Assembly: GCF_003610915.1 (NCBI RefSeq) | Contig: NZ_NSDJ01000001.1 | Span: forward strand, 2,728,001-2,792,000 | Source: Rahnella variigena | GTDB lineage: Bacteria > Pseudomonadota > Gammaproteobacteria > Enterobacterales > Enterobacteriaceae | Direction of reading: 5' to 3' | DNA: 64,000 nucleotides | In this document: positions 24,998 through 35,152 of the stretch, piece by piece | How positions within the stretch are numbered: position 1 is the first letter of the stretch | How the letters are laid out: each line of letters starts with the position of its first letter | Notes under the pieces: generated by a model | The model's input: the letters and a program-made list of their open reading frames with translations, nothing else | Databases searched by the model: none | What the model was told of the DNA's origin: nothing | Program-made: the position numbers and the translations under genes

Positions 24998-25336
24998 TCA
25001 GTCAAAAAGCCATTTACCCGCTCGTGCGGAATCAGCAAGCATCTGAAGAGTTAAAGGGACAGGTTCTTCGTAATCACTGCCACATGAACAAAATGCAAAG
25101 ATTGAAAATCCTGATGCTTCTGCTGGCCAGTATTTCTCGAAATCAAAGTTAGCGGGATCTACTTTGAATTTATCAAAATACTCTTTCATGATGTCGTCAC
25201 CTGTTTCACACGCCCACACATAATCGCCGGTAGAAAGACTTGTATTAATAGTGACAGGCCAGCGTTTTTTAGAAAAGAAACGGGGCTGATTAAAGCGTTC
25301 ATTGTACCAGTCAATGATGTCCTCATTGCTTACCAT
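24998..25336 (-). CDS. DUF1493-like small protein
   Basis: A 112-residue acidic protein. The central segment YFDKFKVDPANFDFEKYWPAE is, from memory, typical of DUF1493 proteins of enterics, whose function is not established and which often lie beside secreted-effector or accessory genes. No membrane segment or signal peptide is visible. It lies upstream of the toxin-like cassette on the same strand, separated by 190 bp and a decayed repeat, so a second immunity-type gene is possible but unproven. Confidence 0.55.
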   Translation of the reverse strand: MVSNEDIIDWYNERFNQPRFFSKKRWPVTINTSLSTGDYVWACETGDDIMKEYFDKFKVDPANFDFEKYWPAEASGFSIFAFCSCGSDYEEPVPLTLQMLADSARAGKWLFD

Positions 25337-25436
25337 AGGCGGTCTTTCTCATTGGCAATCGTGTTGTAGCGGTTCGTCTCTTTTTAGGCAATGTTAGCTT
25401 AATTATCCTCAGCTAACCCTCTTTTCTGAGATATCT

Positions 25437-25545
25437 CTAACACATTGATTTTAAATCTCCGAATCACCCATCAAAAAAAGAGGGTATTTCTCCCCAAACA
25501 GGGATAATCTTTTGCACTTCAAAGCGTAACCCTAAAAACCCAACT
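25437..25545 (+). promoter_or_regulatory. CRISPR leader, copy 3
   Basis: This leader, ending at array 2, matches copy 1 very closely over the last 75 bases, from the A-run and GAGGGTATTTCT to the final AACCCAACT. It lacks the upstream direct-repeat units. Confidence 0.85.
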
Positions 25546-25753
25546 GTTCACTGCCGGACAGGCAGCTTAGAAAGAGGACTTCAAACAGAAGTAATGGTGA
25601 AATGGGTTCACTGCCGGACAGGCAGCTTAGAAATCAAGGGGAAGCGACAGCAGTTGGCTCTCCTCGTTCACTGCCGGACAGGCAGCTTAGAAAGGGCCGC
25701 CGGTGTTACATGTTCGCCATCATCCGTTCATTGCCGTACAGGCAGCTTAGAAA
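25546..25753 (+). CRISPR. Type I-F CRISPR array 2, 4 repeats and 3 spacers
   Basis: Repeats start at 25546, 25606, 25666 and 25726. The first three carry GGACAGGCAG; the last, leader-distal one is GTTCATTGCC with GTACAGGCAG, the variant found throughout array 1. Spacers are 32 bp. The array is on the same strand as the cas operon, 1.25 kb upstream of cas1. Confidence 0.97.
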
Positions 25754-25974
25754 CACAGGTAAATATCATTAAGCTTTTGAATTTACGGGAGTACGGGCAT
25801 AGGCAAAGCCACTTGCGCGACCTCAGAGGGATCATTTACCGAAGAGACTGATTTAGCAACAGAATCTGTCGCAAATTATCTATAACCAGACTGACGCATC
25901 CGGGCAGTGACCCCGGACTTGTCCAACCGCTCACACACCAGGAGTAAACACCTGGCATTCAATAATGGAGATAT

Positions 25975-26667
25975 ATGAAAGCAATAATGACAGTAGACAA
26001 ACTTGAATTACGCAATATTAAGTCAATACGAGATTCTGGAAAAATAGGACATAACTTTGATCTGGTCGCAAAGTTGAAAGTTCAGTCACGCTCTATGGGC
26101 GCATTTTCTGGCGAAGGTATTGATTGTCCAGATTTACAATGGATTGAAACAGTAGATTGGTACAAGTTAGATACTAATACAGACAAATGGATCCACGTAG
26201 GAACTAATCCTAATAATAAAGATTTATACAAAGCAAACCCAAAATCGCAAACATTTAAAACCTGGTGGGAAGAGTATCGCTACGCATTTGCAAGGAATAC
26301 GAAGGGGTTTCCTGCCACACTTAAAAATGCTCATGAACGTGATGTAAAACATTGGATCGCACGTAACGGCTTTGAGTGGGAACTTCCGATCAGGGATATA
26401 CCAAGTATGAGTTTGATGGGAGGGTCTGGTGGCGGGGCTGGAGCCAGTCTCGTTATTGGCGACACCCGCCGCCGGGTCATTCGTTTCGAGTTAGGTTTTA
26501 CTGGATGTTCATATCGAATATATTGTGCACAGATACTTGAAACAAGGGATGGAAAACCTAGCATTAATGCTTTTATTCAAAGAAAATTATCAAACATGGA
26601 TTTGAATAACCAACAAAATTTTATAGACTGGAGAAAGTCATCACGTTTTCCTCAGTGCATGAGTTAA
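25975..26667 (+). CDS. Unrecognised 230-residue protein between CRISPR loci
   Basis: The start MKAIMTVDKLELRNIKS follows GGAG seven bases upstream. The sequence is rich in tryptophan and aromatic residues (DLQWIETVDWYKLD, TWWEEYRYAF, DVKHWIARNGFEWEL), contains a glycine-rich loop (MGGSGGGAGASLVIGD near residues 148-163) and ends with charged helices. No signal peptide or membrane helix is present. I do not recognise a family. It is AT-richer than the cas genes. Position among toxin-like and prophage-like cargo suggests an accessory effector or defence protein, but nothing in it proves this. Confidence 0.65.
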   Translation: MKAIMTVDKLELRNIKSIRDSGKIGHNFDLVAKLKVQSRSMGAFSGEGIDCPDLQWIETVDWYKLDTNTDKWIHVGTNPNNKDLYKANPKSQTFKTWWEEYRYAFARNTKGFPATLKNAHERDVKHWIARNGFEWELPIRDIPSMSLMGGSGGGAGASLVIGDTRRRVIRFELGFTGCSYRIYCAQILETRDGKPSINAFIQRKLSNMDLNNQQNFIDWRKSSRFPQCMS

Positions 26668-27009
26668 ATGCGTCAACGCCATTCAGGATGGGGCAGGCAA
26701 CTTAGAATGGCATTAGGCCTTAACCCGCCCTTTTTATTTGGTTCACTGCCGTACAGGCAGCTTAGAAAAACAAGAAGGTCAGAAGTCTGACTGTTATTCA
26801 GTTAACTGCCGCACAGGCAGAAAAATCCCCATTCTCTCGTCATAGATACATTTAATCGAACAAGTTAATTAATCCACTAATACATTGCCCGGGATGTTAA
26901 TTGAAAATATCACCTCTAAGAACATACAAAATATGAATATATTAATGCGTTGATGTTTCCGTAAATAGGTTTATTTTAATCCCGTTATTAAAATTGAAGG
27001 GAATTCAAA
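26668..27009. other. Gap before cas1 with decayed repeats and the cas promoter region
   Basis: Contains a repeat fragment (GGCAGGCAACTTAGAA, about 26691-26706), two repeats (see 26741-26820) and about 180 bp of AT-rich DNA that must hold the cas operon promoter. I could not assign -35/-10 boxes with confidence. Confidence 0.5.
26741..26820 (+). CRISPR. Remnant two-repeat CRISPR unit
   Basis: A perfect 28 bp repeat (GTACAGGCAG type) at 26741-26768 is followed exactly 60 bp later by a decayed one at 26801-26820 (GTTAACTGCC with GCACAGGCAG) that lacks the CTTAGAAA end. There is one spacer and no leader. It lies 190 bp before cas1. Confidence 0.8.
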
Positions 27010-27987
27010 ATGACTAACGCATTGATGCCTGCAGAGCTAAAAACGATTCTCCACTCCAAACGTTCGAATATTTATTACCTGCAATATTGCCGTGTGTTGG
27101 TTAATGGCGGGCGGGTTGAATATGTCACGGAAGAAGGGAAACAGTCGCTGTACTGGAATATCCCCATCGCCAATACCACTGTCGTGATGCTGGGAACCGG
27201 AACGTCGGTAACGCAGGCGGCGATGCGTGAGTTTGCCCGTGCGGGTGTGCTGGTCGGGTTCTGTGGCGGCGGCGGAACGCCACTTTATTCGGCGAATGAA
27301 GTTGAAGTGAATGTCTCCTGGCTGACGTCTCAGAGTGAATACCGTCCGACGGAATATCTTCAGCAATGGGTTAGCTTTTGGTTCGATGAACAGAAACGAC
27401 TGGCAGCCGCAGTGGCGTTTCAGAAAGTGCGCAGTGAGCAAATTCGTAAACACTGGTTAAGCGCAACGCTGGCACGTGAAGACGCTTTCCAGCTGGATAC
27501 CGCCCGTACAGAATCCCTGTTGCAACGGTTTGAGCAAAGCCTGTCGCAGTGCCAGAACACGGGCGAATTGATGGGGCAGGAAGCCGTGCTGACAAAAGCT
27601 TTATATAAGCTGGCCGCGACGGCAGCGCGCTATGGAGACTTTACGCGGGCAAAACGCGGCGGCGGTGTTGACGTCGCTAATCGTTATCTCGATCACGGCA
27701 ACTATCTGGCGTACGGGCTGGCTGCAACGGCGGTCTGGGTTATTGGCCTGCCGCACGGTCTGGCGGTCATGCATGGCAAAACACGGCGCGGCGGCCTGGT
27801 ATTTGATGTCGCCGACTTAATTAAAGATGCACTGATCCTGCCACAGGCTTTTATTGCTGCCATGAACGGCGAAGATGAGCAGGAATTTCGTCAGCGTTGT
27901 CTGAGCAATTTCCAGCGTGCGGATGCGCTCGACATTATGATTGAAACGGTGCAGAACGTTGCACATGAAATAAGCCAGCAACCATGA
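27010..27987 (+). CDS. cas1: CRISPR integrase Cas1, type I-F
   Basis: A 325-residue integrase that inserts new spacers together with the Cas2 domain of Cas3. The metal-binding residues of Cas1 are recognisable: Glu in LMGQEAVLTKALY, His in LPHGLAVMHG and Asp in FDVADLIKDALILP. The length matches I-F Cas1 proteins (about 325). AAGGGA precedes the ATG. The stop overlaps the cas3 start by 4 bp, so it is the first gene of a cas1-cas3-csy1-csy2-csy3-csy4 operon. Confidence 0.98.
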   Translation: MTNALMPAELKTILHSKRSNIYYLQYCRVLVNGGRVEYVTEEGKQSLYWNIPIANTTVVMLGTGTSVTQAAMREFARAGVLVGFCGGGGTPLYSANEVEVNVSWLTSQSEYRPTEYLQQWVSFWFDEQKRLAAAVAFQKVRSEQIRKHWLSATLAREDAFQLDTARTESLLQRFEQSLSQCQNTGELMGQEAVLTKALYKLAATAARYGDFTRAKRGGGVDVANRYLDHGNYLAYGLAATAVWVIGLPHGLAVMHGKTRRGGLVFDVADLIKDALILPQAFIAAMNGEDEQEFRQRCLSNFQRADALDIMIETVQNVAHEISQQP

Positions 27988-30900
27988 ATATATTACTGGT
28001 ATCCGAATGTAATAAAAAAGCGCTGACCGAAACGCGGCGGATCATCGATCAGTTTGCTGAGCGCAAGGGCGAGCGGACGTGGCAAACGGCGATAACCATG
28101 GAAGGGCTGAATACATTAAGGCGAATACTCAAGAGAACGGCGCGCAGAAATACGGCGGTGGCCTGTCACTGGATCAAATCAAATAATCAGACAGAAGTGC
28201 TTTGGGTTGTCGGAAATATTCGTAAGTTTAATGATAAAGGCTCGGTACCCACTAATACGACGCAGCGGGATATAGTAAAGTCCGGCAGCGAAAATGCTTT
28301 TCACAGTATGCAGACTATCGGATTACTTGCTGCTATCGCCGGGCTTTTTCATGATTTTGGCAAAGCCAGTCAGTTGTTCCAGAATAAACTCAGCGGGAAG
28401 GGGAAAGGCTTTGAACCGTTCAGGCACGAATGGGTGTCTGTTCGTTTATTTCAGGCATATGTCGGCCAGCAGACCGATGAACAATGGCTGACCCGTTTGC
28501 AGCATGTCAGTGCTGAAGACGAATACGCCATGATACAAAACCTGGCCCGCAATAATGTCAGCCATAGTTATAACAGCCCGCTGGAAGGTCTGCCGCCGGT
28601 TGCGCGTCTGGTGGCCTGGCTGATTGTTTCACATCACCGCCTGCCGGTGTATCCGCGTCGAAACGACAACTACACCAATCCGCCGCAACTTTCGGATATT
28701 CAGCACTGGCAGGATAAGCAATTTGCGCCGTGCTGGAACTCCACCAATATGGATGCGCCGTGGACGGCAAAAGAACAACGCGCTGTCTGGCAGTTCCCGC
28801 ACGGTACGCCGATGCAAAGCGCGATATGGCGCAGCAAAGCGCACAAATTTGCCGCACGCGCGCTGCAACTGCCGCTGTTTACTTCGCCTCATATCGCACC
28901 TGAACACCGTTTTACCCGCCATCTCGCACGGCTGGTACTGATGCTGGCTGACCATTTGTACTCTTCGCTGGATGCGACAGCGGGCTGGCAGGATCCGGCG
29001 TTTTTGCCCATTGCCAACACCGGCACCAGACAACATCTTGATGAGCACAATATTGGCGTCAGCCAGAACGCATGGTTGCTGGCACGCAGTCTGCCGTATC
29101 TGCGGGATACGTTACCGGCCATCACACGGCATAAAGGATTTAAAAAACGCGCTCAGCAGGAGACGTTTCGCTGGCAGGATAAAGCATTCGACTTAACCTG
29201 CGGACTGCAGGAAAACGCCCGTCAGCAGGGATTTTTCGGCGTCAATATGGCCTCGACCGGTTGCGGGAAAACGCTGGCGAATGCGCGGATCATGTACGGG
29301 CTGGCGGATGAAAAACGTGGCTGTCGTTTCTCTGTCGCGCTGGGTCTGCGGACGCTGACTTTACAGACCGGTGACGCACTGGGCGAGAAACTGCATCTCG
29401 ATAAAGAAGATCTGGCAGTGCTGATCGGCTCGCAGGCGGTAAAGCAGTTGCATCAGCTTCATCACGATACCGCCGACATAAAGAATACCGGCAGCCAGTC
29501 TGCGGATGAACTCTTTGCTGAGCATCAGTATGTGCGTTACGACGGTTCGCCTGATACCGGCAGGTTAGGGCAGTGGCTCAAAGGTAAAGACGCTCTCCTG
29601 AAACTCATCAGCGCGCCGGTTCTGGTGACGACGATCGACCATCTGATGCCTGCCTGTGAAAGTCTGCGCGGCGGTCATCAGATTGCCCCGATGCTCAGGC
29701 TGCTGACTTCTGATCTGGTTCTCGACGAACCCGATGATTTTGATATGGCTGATTTGCCTGCATTGTGCCGGTTAGTGAACTGGGCGGGAATGCTGGGTTC
29801 ACGGGTGTTGCTTTCATCGGCGACGCTGGCACCGGCGCTGGTGCAGGCATTATTCAGTGCGTATGTCGCAGGGCGAAAAGCGTATCAGCAAGCCTGCGGC
29901 CAGCCCGGTTTGCCGGTGAACGTGTGCTGCGCGTGGTTTGATGAATTTAATGTCGCGGAAGGTCAGCATATGACCGGCAAATCTTACGGACAACAGCACC
30001 GCGAATTTGTGGCAAAACGGGTGTCTTTATTGCAACAGGCCAGCCCGCTGCGGCAGGCATCGCTGGTCACGGTGTCACCGGAAAGCGCCCGTGAGAATGA
30101 TGTAGTCAATGCGGTGTCCGCGCGGGTTCATCAGTCGTTACTGGAACTGCACAATGCGCATCACAAAGGCAAAAAACTCACCGTCGGTATTGTCCGTATG
30201 GCTAACATCGATCCGCTGGTCGCGGTGGCAAAACGTCTGATGACAACGCCGTCTCCGGCAAATTTACAACTGCATTATTGCGTCTATCACAGCCAGTATC
30301 CGCTGGCGATGCGGGCTCATATCGAAAACCGTCTTGATGTGATGCTGACCCGCCATGACGAAGACGCTGTCTGGCAGGTGAAAGAAGTGCGTAAGGCTTT
30401 GGCCGCGCATCCGGAAAAGCAGCATATTTTTGTCGTGCTCGCGACTTCTGTTGCGGAAATCGGAAGAGATCATGATTACGACTGGGCCATCGCTGAGCCC
30501 AGTTCCATGCGTTCGCTTATCCAGCTCGCCGGACGTGTTCAGCGCCATCGTCAGTCAGTCCCGCAAACACCCAATATTCATATCCTGCATAAAAACGTCA
30601 AGGCACTGAGAAAGAAGACGCCTGCCTACTGCAAACCGGGTTTTGAAAGCGGCGGGAATGCCTTTGCCAGCCACGATCTGCATGACTTACTGCGGCCGGA
30701 AGAATACGAAACTCTCAGCGCCATTCCGCGTATACAAGAGCGGGAAACAGCGGATCCTCTGCTGAGCATGAACGATATGGAACACGGACGATTATGGCCG
30801 GAGTTACTTGGGAGAAAGCCCTGCGGCGACAACTATGCCGCCCGCTGGTGGCGTGATCACGCCGACTGGTGCGGCGAATTACAACAGAGAAACCCCTTCC

Positions 30901-31217
30901 GCCAGTCAGCACCCGATCAGCAATATTATTTGTGGCTGGAGGAAGAGGGCGACGAGCCGCGTTTTCGACAACCGGATGAGGGAACTGAAGGCTGGAAGGA
31001 TAGCAGCGGATTTAAGGCCATTGATCAGGAATATGCCGAAGGTGTCAGTCCGTGGATGGAGATGAACTGCGAAACGCTCTATCAGGAACTGGCAGACAGT
31101 TTCGGCTGGGAACTTGACCGCGTCAGTAAAACGTTTGGAGAAATCTGTTTAGCCGACGACGAAAACAAACGGTGGCACTGGCACGAAGCGTTAGGGGTGT
31201 TTGGTGCACTCGATTAA
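27984..31217 (+). CDS. cas3: Cas2-Cas3 fusion helicase-nuclease, type I-F
   Basis: A 1077-residue protein diagnostic of subtype I-F. Residues 1-80 are the Cas2-like domain (MNILLVSECNKKALTETRR). The HD nuclease follows with HD at 123-124 in LFHDFGKAS and later RHEW. The superfamily 2 helicase has Walker A STGCGKT near residue 425, the DEAD-type box VLDEPDDFD near 580 and a C-terminal motif with QLAGRVQRH. It unwinds and degrades target DNA after recruitment by the Csy complex and takes part in adaptation with Cas1. No frame damage is seen. Confidence 0.98.
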   Translation: MNILLVSECNKKALTETRRIIDQFAERKGERTWQTAITMEGLNTLRRILKRTARRNTAVACHWIKSNNQTEVLWVVGNIRKFNDKGSVPTNTTQRDIVKSGSENAFHSMQTIGLLAAIAGLFHDFGKASQLFQNKLSGKGKGFEPFRHEWVSVRLFQAYVGQQTDEQWLTRLQHVSAEDEYAMIQNLARNNVSHSYNSPLEGLPPVARLVAWLIVSHHRLPVYPRRNDNYTNPPQLSDIQHWQDKQFAPCWNSTNMDAPWTAKEQRAVWQFPHGTPMQSAIWRSKAHKFAARALQLPLFTSPHIAPEHRFTRHLARLVLMLADHLYSSLDATAGWQDPAFLPIANTGTRQHLDEHNIGVSQNAWLLARSLPYLRDTLPAITRHKGFKKRAQQETFRWQDKAFDLTCGLQENARQQGFFGVNMASTGCGKTLANARIMYGLADEKRGCRFSVALGLRTLTLQTGDALGEKLHLDKEDLAVLIGSQAVKQLHQLHHDTADIKNTGSQSADELFAEHQYVRYDGSPDTGRLGQWLKGKDALLKLISAPVLVTTIDHLMPACESLRGGHQIAPMLRLLTSDLVLDEPDDFDMADLPALCRLVNWAGMLGSRVLLSSATLAPALVQALFSAYVAGRKAYQQACGQPGLPVNVCCAWFDEFNVAEGQHMTGKSYGQQHREFVAKRVSLLQQASPLRQASLVTVSPESARENDVVNAVSARVHQSLLELHNAHHKGKKLTVGIVRMANIDPLVAVAKRLMTTPSPANLQLHYCVYHSQYPLAMRAHIENRLDVMLTRHDEDAVWQVKEVRKALAAHPEKQHIFVVLATSVAEIGRDHDYDWAIAEPSSMRSLIQLAGRVQRHRQSVPQTPNIHILHKNVKALRKKTPAYCKPGFESGGNAFASHDLHDLLRPEEYETLSAIPRIQERETADPLLSMNDMEHGRLWPELLGRKPCGDNYAARWWRDHADWCGELQQRNPFRQSAPDQQYYLWLEEEGDEPRFRQPDEGTEGWKDSSGFKAIDQEYAEGVSPWMEMNCETLYQELADSFGWELDRVSKTFGEICLADDENKRWHWHEALGVFGALD

Positions 31218-31230
31218 TCAAGGAGAGAAC

Positions 31231-32571
31231 ATGGAAACACATGGATTAAGTCAGTTTATTACCGGTTACATCAACGACCGCTACCAGCTCAAACTGGAAA
31301 CCTTCAATAAGGCCGCTGAAAAACAACTCTCTGTAGCCAGCGCGGAAGAGAAAGCCGGGCTTGAACAACAGCTTTTTGAACAACGTCGCGAGCTTGAAAA
31401 GAAATATGAAGTCCGGACCTGGCTGACTGAAGTTGCTTTTCGGGCGGAAAAAGTTAGTCAAGCAACACATGCTGTAAAATATTTTCACGGTGATGCGAAA
31501 GGAAACAGTGTCTACAGTATTGAGCAATATACAGTTTCAAACTATTTAGCTACTGCGAGTCTGGGGTCTCCTGACGTAGACATTGTCTTTAACAGCTCCG
31601 CAAATGCTGATGTGGCGAAATTTATTCTTGCGGAACATGAAGGTGATTCTCTGCTCGCCAGCCTCAAACGCGGTGACTTTTCGGCGCTGACGGCGTTAGC
31701 GGAAAATGAGATGCAGGCACAGCAATGGGGCAGCGGGTTTATGCAGGCGCTGTCGGATAAAACGCTCTCGACGCATCAGCTCGCTAAACAGCTTTATTTC
31801 CCCGTTTCCGACGCGGGCGAATACCACCTGCTTAGTCCGCTGTATTCTTCTTCACTGGCTCATGCTTTGTATCTGCGCATCAGCCATGCACGTTACAGCG
31901 AAGCCTCGGTGGCTGCCCGCAAAGCGCGACGTGAAGGGCACGGCCATCCTGAAGCCGTTCAGTATTTTCCTGATCTCGCGGTGCAAAATATGGGAGGCAC
32001 CAAGCCGCAAAATATCTCCTACCTGAATAGTGCTCGTGGCGGCAAAAATCATCTTCTGCGCTGTGCGCCGCCGCAGTGGCAGCAATCCCTTAAGCCACCG
32101 GTCTCACATAAAACCTTTCTGACGGCGGTGTCCCCCAAAGTCACCCGTGTCGTCTCTGATCTGCGTCGTTATCTGCACACGGTGTATGAACGCGATAACA
32201 CAATGGAAATCCGCCAGCAGCGCGCCGAATACGTGGATGAACTGATCGGCATGATCTTCAGCTATGCCGCTGAGATTCAGTCACTGACAGATCTTCAGGG
32301 CTGGAGCCAGCAGGAAGACTGCGTTCTGAAAGCGGCACACCAGCTCTGGCTCGATCCGTTACGTCAGCGCACCGACCCTGATTTTAAACTCCGGCGTGAA
32401 GGCGGCGAGTGGATCAGTGAGATTGCTGAGGATTTTGCCCACTGGCTGAATACCCGTCTGAAACAGGACGAAAAGCTGAATGTTGGTGCAGTCGAATTCC
32501 GCGAATGGTCGGTGTTAATGCGCAGACGTCTGCGGGAATTTGATGCCGCTCAGCAGGAGAACTGGCAATGA
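31231..32571 (+). CDS. csy1: Csy complex large subunit Csy1 (Cas8f)
   Basis: A 446-residue protein that recognises the PAM in the I-F surveillance complex. ATG 31231 follows AAGGAG and is preferred to an in-frame start at 31201, which would overlap cas3. Family segments include [38 protein letters not shown] and [15 protein letters not shown]. The stop overlaps csy2 by 4 bp. Confidence 0.96.
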   Translation: METHGLSQFITGYINDRYQLKLETFNKAAEKQLSVASAEEKAGLEQQLFEQRRELEKKYEVRTWLTEVAFRAEKVSQATHAVKYFHGDAKGNSVYSIEQYTVSNYLATASLGSPDVDIVFNSSANADVAKFILAEHEGDSLLASLKRGDFSALTALAENEMQAQQWGSGFMQALSDKTLSTHQLAKQLYFPVSDAGEYHLLSPLYSSSLAHALYLRISHARYSEASVAARKARREGHGHPEAVQYFPDLAVQNMGGTKPQNISYLNSARGGKNHLLRCAPPQWQQSLKPPVSHKTFLTAVSPKVTRVVSDLRRYLHTVYERDNTMEIRQQRAEYVDELIGMIFSYAAEIQSLTDLQGWSQQEDCVLKAAHQLWLDPLRQRTDPDFKLRREGGEWISEIAEDFAHWLNTRLKQDEKLNVGAVEFREWSVLMRRRLREFDAAQQENWQ

Positions 32572-33521
32572 GTTATCTGATTGTTCTGCCTCATATTCAG
32601 GTCGAAAACGCCAATGCGATTTCTGGTCTGACCTACGGTTTTCCGGCGATCACGCATTTTCTGGGATTTACCCATGCACTTTCGCGGCAGGTTCAGCAAA
32701 GCCACGGGCTGCGATTCACTGGCTGCGGCGTGGTGTGTCATAAGCATCAGGTTCAGGCCTATCAGGCCAGCGAACGGGGTGACCATTACTTTGCGCTGAC
32801 GCGAATTCCGCTGACCAGAGAAGCGAAAACTGCGCCATTCAATGAAGAAGGGCGGATGCACATGACCGTTACGCTGTTTGCAGAGTGTGAAGGGAGCATT
32901 GCGCATGGCGACACAGGAGCCAGAGAACTGGAACAACATCTGCACACGTTGTGTGTTGCTCAGCGGCTGGCGGGCGGTACGGTGACCGCCATGAAACCGG
33001 TACGGGTAATGGCGCTGCCGCAGAATGGCGATGAATTACAAAACATCACCCGTCGTGAGATGTATCGCGCATTGCCGGGTTTCGCGCTGGTTGACCGCTC
33101 AGAACTGCTGGCGCAGCACTTTACCGAACGCCAGACGCAGGATCCGCAGGCGGAAATGATCGACGCGTGGCTGGATTTCTCGACGATTACTTTCCGTGCT
33201 GAACAGCAGGAGGATGACTCTGTGCAATGGCAATACCAGCCGAAACTCGCGAAAGGTTATCTGGTGCCGCTGATGGTGGGATTCACCCCGATTTCGCCGC
33301 TATATGCGCCCGGCGACGTGGCAAAAACCCGTGATCCCTCAACGCCGTTCCGCTTTGTCGAAGCTGCTTATGGCGTCGGTGAATGGCGCAGTCCGCACCG
33401 TGTCACCGATATTCATCAGCTTATCTGGCGTTACCCCGCCGGCACTGAACACTACATCTGCAGCCACGCTAAACCGTTGCAGGAAGCCGACTTAACTGAA
33501 CAAGATCACTCCGATTTCTAA
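32568..33521 (+). CDS. csy2: Csy complex subunit Csy2 (Cas5f)
   Basis: A 317-residue RAMP-type protein that caps the 5' end of the crRNA with Csy1. The N-terminus [25 protein letters not shown] and segment [11 protein letters not shown] are typical of Csy2. Translation is coupled to csy1 (ATGA overlap). csy3 begins 22 bp downstream. Confidence 0.96.
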   Translation: MSYLIVLPHIQVENANAISGLTYGFPAITHFLGFTHALSRQVQQSHGLRFTGCGVVCHKHQVQAYQASERGDHYFALTRIPLTREAKTAPFNEEGRMHMTVTLFAECEGSIAHGDTGARELEQHLHTLCVAQRLAGGTVTAMKPVRVMALPQNGDELQNITRREMYRALPGFALVDRSELLAQHFTERQTQDPQAEMIDAWLDFSTITFRAEQQEDDSVQWQYQPKLAKGYLVPLMVGFTPISPLYAPGDVAKTRDPSTPFRFVEAAYGVGEWRSPHRVTDIHQLIWRYPAGTEHYICSHAKPLQEADLTEQDHSDF

Positions 33522-33543
33522 TCATTGAAACAAGGAAAGCACA

Positions 33544-34563
33544 ATGACCAAAACCACCGTAAAAACCGCATCAGTCCTCGCCTTTGAACGCAAACTGGCA
33601 AACTCAGATGCGCAGATGTTTGCCGGTAACTGGAAGGATTCAAACGACGCTGGAAAATGGCAACCGATCGAAATTCAGGAAAAAGCCGTGCGTGGCACCA
33701 TTTCCAATCGCATGAAAAATGCCGCTTCCACTGATCCCACCAAACTGGATGCCGAAATCCAAAAACCTAACCTGCAACGTGTTGATGTCGCGGCGCTGCC
33801 GTTCGATGCTGATACCCTGAAGCTGCGCTTTACCCTGCGCGTGCTGGGCAATCAGTCGTCGCCGTCGGTGTGTAACGATCAGGATTATCAGGCTGCGCTG
33901 ACCGCCGTGATTGATGGTTATCGCACTGAACAGGGTTTTGGCACACTGGCCGCACGTTATGCGGAAAACCTGGCGAACGGGCGTTTTCTCTGGCGCAACC
34001 GTATCGGCGCGGAAGGCATTTCCGTTCATGTCACGCACAATAATCAGCGCTGGGAATTTGAGGCGGACGGATACAATCTGCGCCAGTTCAGTCAGCCCAC
34101 CGGCAGTCTGGCTGAACTGGCGGCAGTGATTGAGCAGGGGCTGAGTGGCAAAGAATCTGTGTTACTGACCGTTGAAGCTTTTGTCCGTTTAGGGGAAGGT
34201 CAGGAAGTATTCCCTTCACAGGAACTGGTTTTAGACTCAAGCCGTGAAAGCAAGAAAAGCAAAATCCTCTATCAGGCGGGCGGCATTGCGGCGCTGCATT
34301 CACAGAAAATCGGCAATGCGCTGCGTACAATCGATGACTGGTATCCCGATGCGGCAGAACTTGAACTCGGCCCGATTGCCGTCGAACCTTATGGCTCTGT
34401 AACCAGCAAAGGCAAAGCCTATCGCCAGCCAAAGCAAAAAATGGATTTTTACACCCTGCTGGATAACTGGGTGACGAAAGACAAAAAGCCAGACACAGAG
34501 CAACAGCATTACGTGATGGCGACGCTGATCCGTGGCGGCGTCTTCGGCGAGAAAGGCGAGTAA
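33544..34563 (+). CDS. csy3: Csy complex backbone Csy3 (Cas7f)
   Basis: A 339-residue RAMP protein present in multiple copies along the spacer part of the cr[24 protein letters not shown] at the start and [17 protein letters not shown] near residue 57 are characteristic. AAGGAA precedes the ATG. csy4 starts 9 bp after its stop codon. Confidence 0.97.
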   Translation: MTKTTVKTASVLAFERKLANSDAQMFAGNWKDSNDAGKWQPIEIQEKAVRGTISNRMKNAASTDPTKLDAEIQKPNLQRVDVAALPFDADTLKLRFTLRVLGNQSSPSVCNDQDYQAALTAVIDGYRTEQGFGTLAARYAENLANGRFLWRNRIGAEGISVHVTHNNQRWEFEADGYNLRQFSQPTGSLAELAAVIEQGLSGKESVLLTVEAFVRLGEGQEVFPSQELVLDSSRESKKSKILYQAGGIAALHSQKIGNALRTIDDWYPDAAELELGPIAVEPYGSVTSKGKAYRQPKQKMDFYTLLDNWVTKDKKPDTEQQHYVMATLIRGGVFGEKGE

Positions 34564-34572
34564 GGGGCGAGC

Positions 34573-35127
34573 ATGGAGAGTTATCAGGAAATCCGCGTTC
34601 TGCCCGATCCGGAATTTGGCAGCGATCTGCTGATGGCGGCGCTGTTTGCCAAATTGCATCGCGCGCTGGGGCAACATGCTGCGGGTAAAATTGGCATCAG
34701 TTTTCCGCATTACAGGCAGAAACCGGGCGACATCATCCGCTTGCACGGTACGGCCGCGAGGCTGACAGTCTTCGGCAAGACCTTATGGATGAAGGGGCTG
34801 AATGACCATGTGGCTATCAGCGAAATCCGCGATGTCCCTGCGGATGCTCAACATTGCTGCTTTAGCCGTGTGCAGGTGAAAAGCAGCGCTGAAAGACTGC
34901 GCCGCCGCTCTGTGAAAAGAGGCCGGTTAAGCGAAGAGGAAGCTCTTGAGCGTATCCCCGACAGCAAATCGCAAATCACTTCACTGCCGTTTTTTCACGT
35001 GAAAAGTCTCTCGACCGGTGAGGCATTCAGACTGTTTATTCGGCGTGGGGCGTTGTTAACAGAACCTGTTGAAGGGGTGTTTGGGGCATACGGGTTGAGT
35101 GCGGTGGCGACCGTGCCGTGGTTTTGA
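34573..35127 (+). CDS. csy4: crRNA endonuclease Cas6f (Csy4)
   Basis: A 184-residue ribonuclease that cuts the repeat hairpin and stays bound to it. The catalytic histidine falls at position 29 (LFAKLHRAL), as in the Pseudomonas enzyme. Arginine-rich helix SAERLRRRSVKRGRLSEEEA near 110-130 is the RNA-groove-binding helix. The C-terminus matches the family (FRLFIRRGALLTEPVEGVFGAYGLS). The last gene of the cas operon, it ends 25 bp before the second long direct repeat. Confidence 0.97.
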   Translation: MESYQEIRVLPDPEFGSDLLMAALFAKLHRALGQHAAGKIGISFPHYRQKPGDIIRLHGTAARLTVFGKTLWMKGLNDHVAISEIRDVPADAQHCCFSRVQVKSSAERLRRRSVKRGRLSEEEALERIPDSKSQITSLPFFHVKSLSTGEAFRLFIRRGALLTEPVEGVFGAYGLSAVATVPWF

Positions 35128-35152
35128 GGGCAAGCTCTGGTTCAGGTTTAAG

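Noticed and set aside
22943..26667. Complete prophage
   Set aside because: Only a regulator, small genes and a toxin cassette are seen. There is no integrase, capsid, tail or lysis gene.
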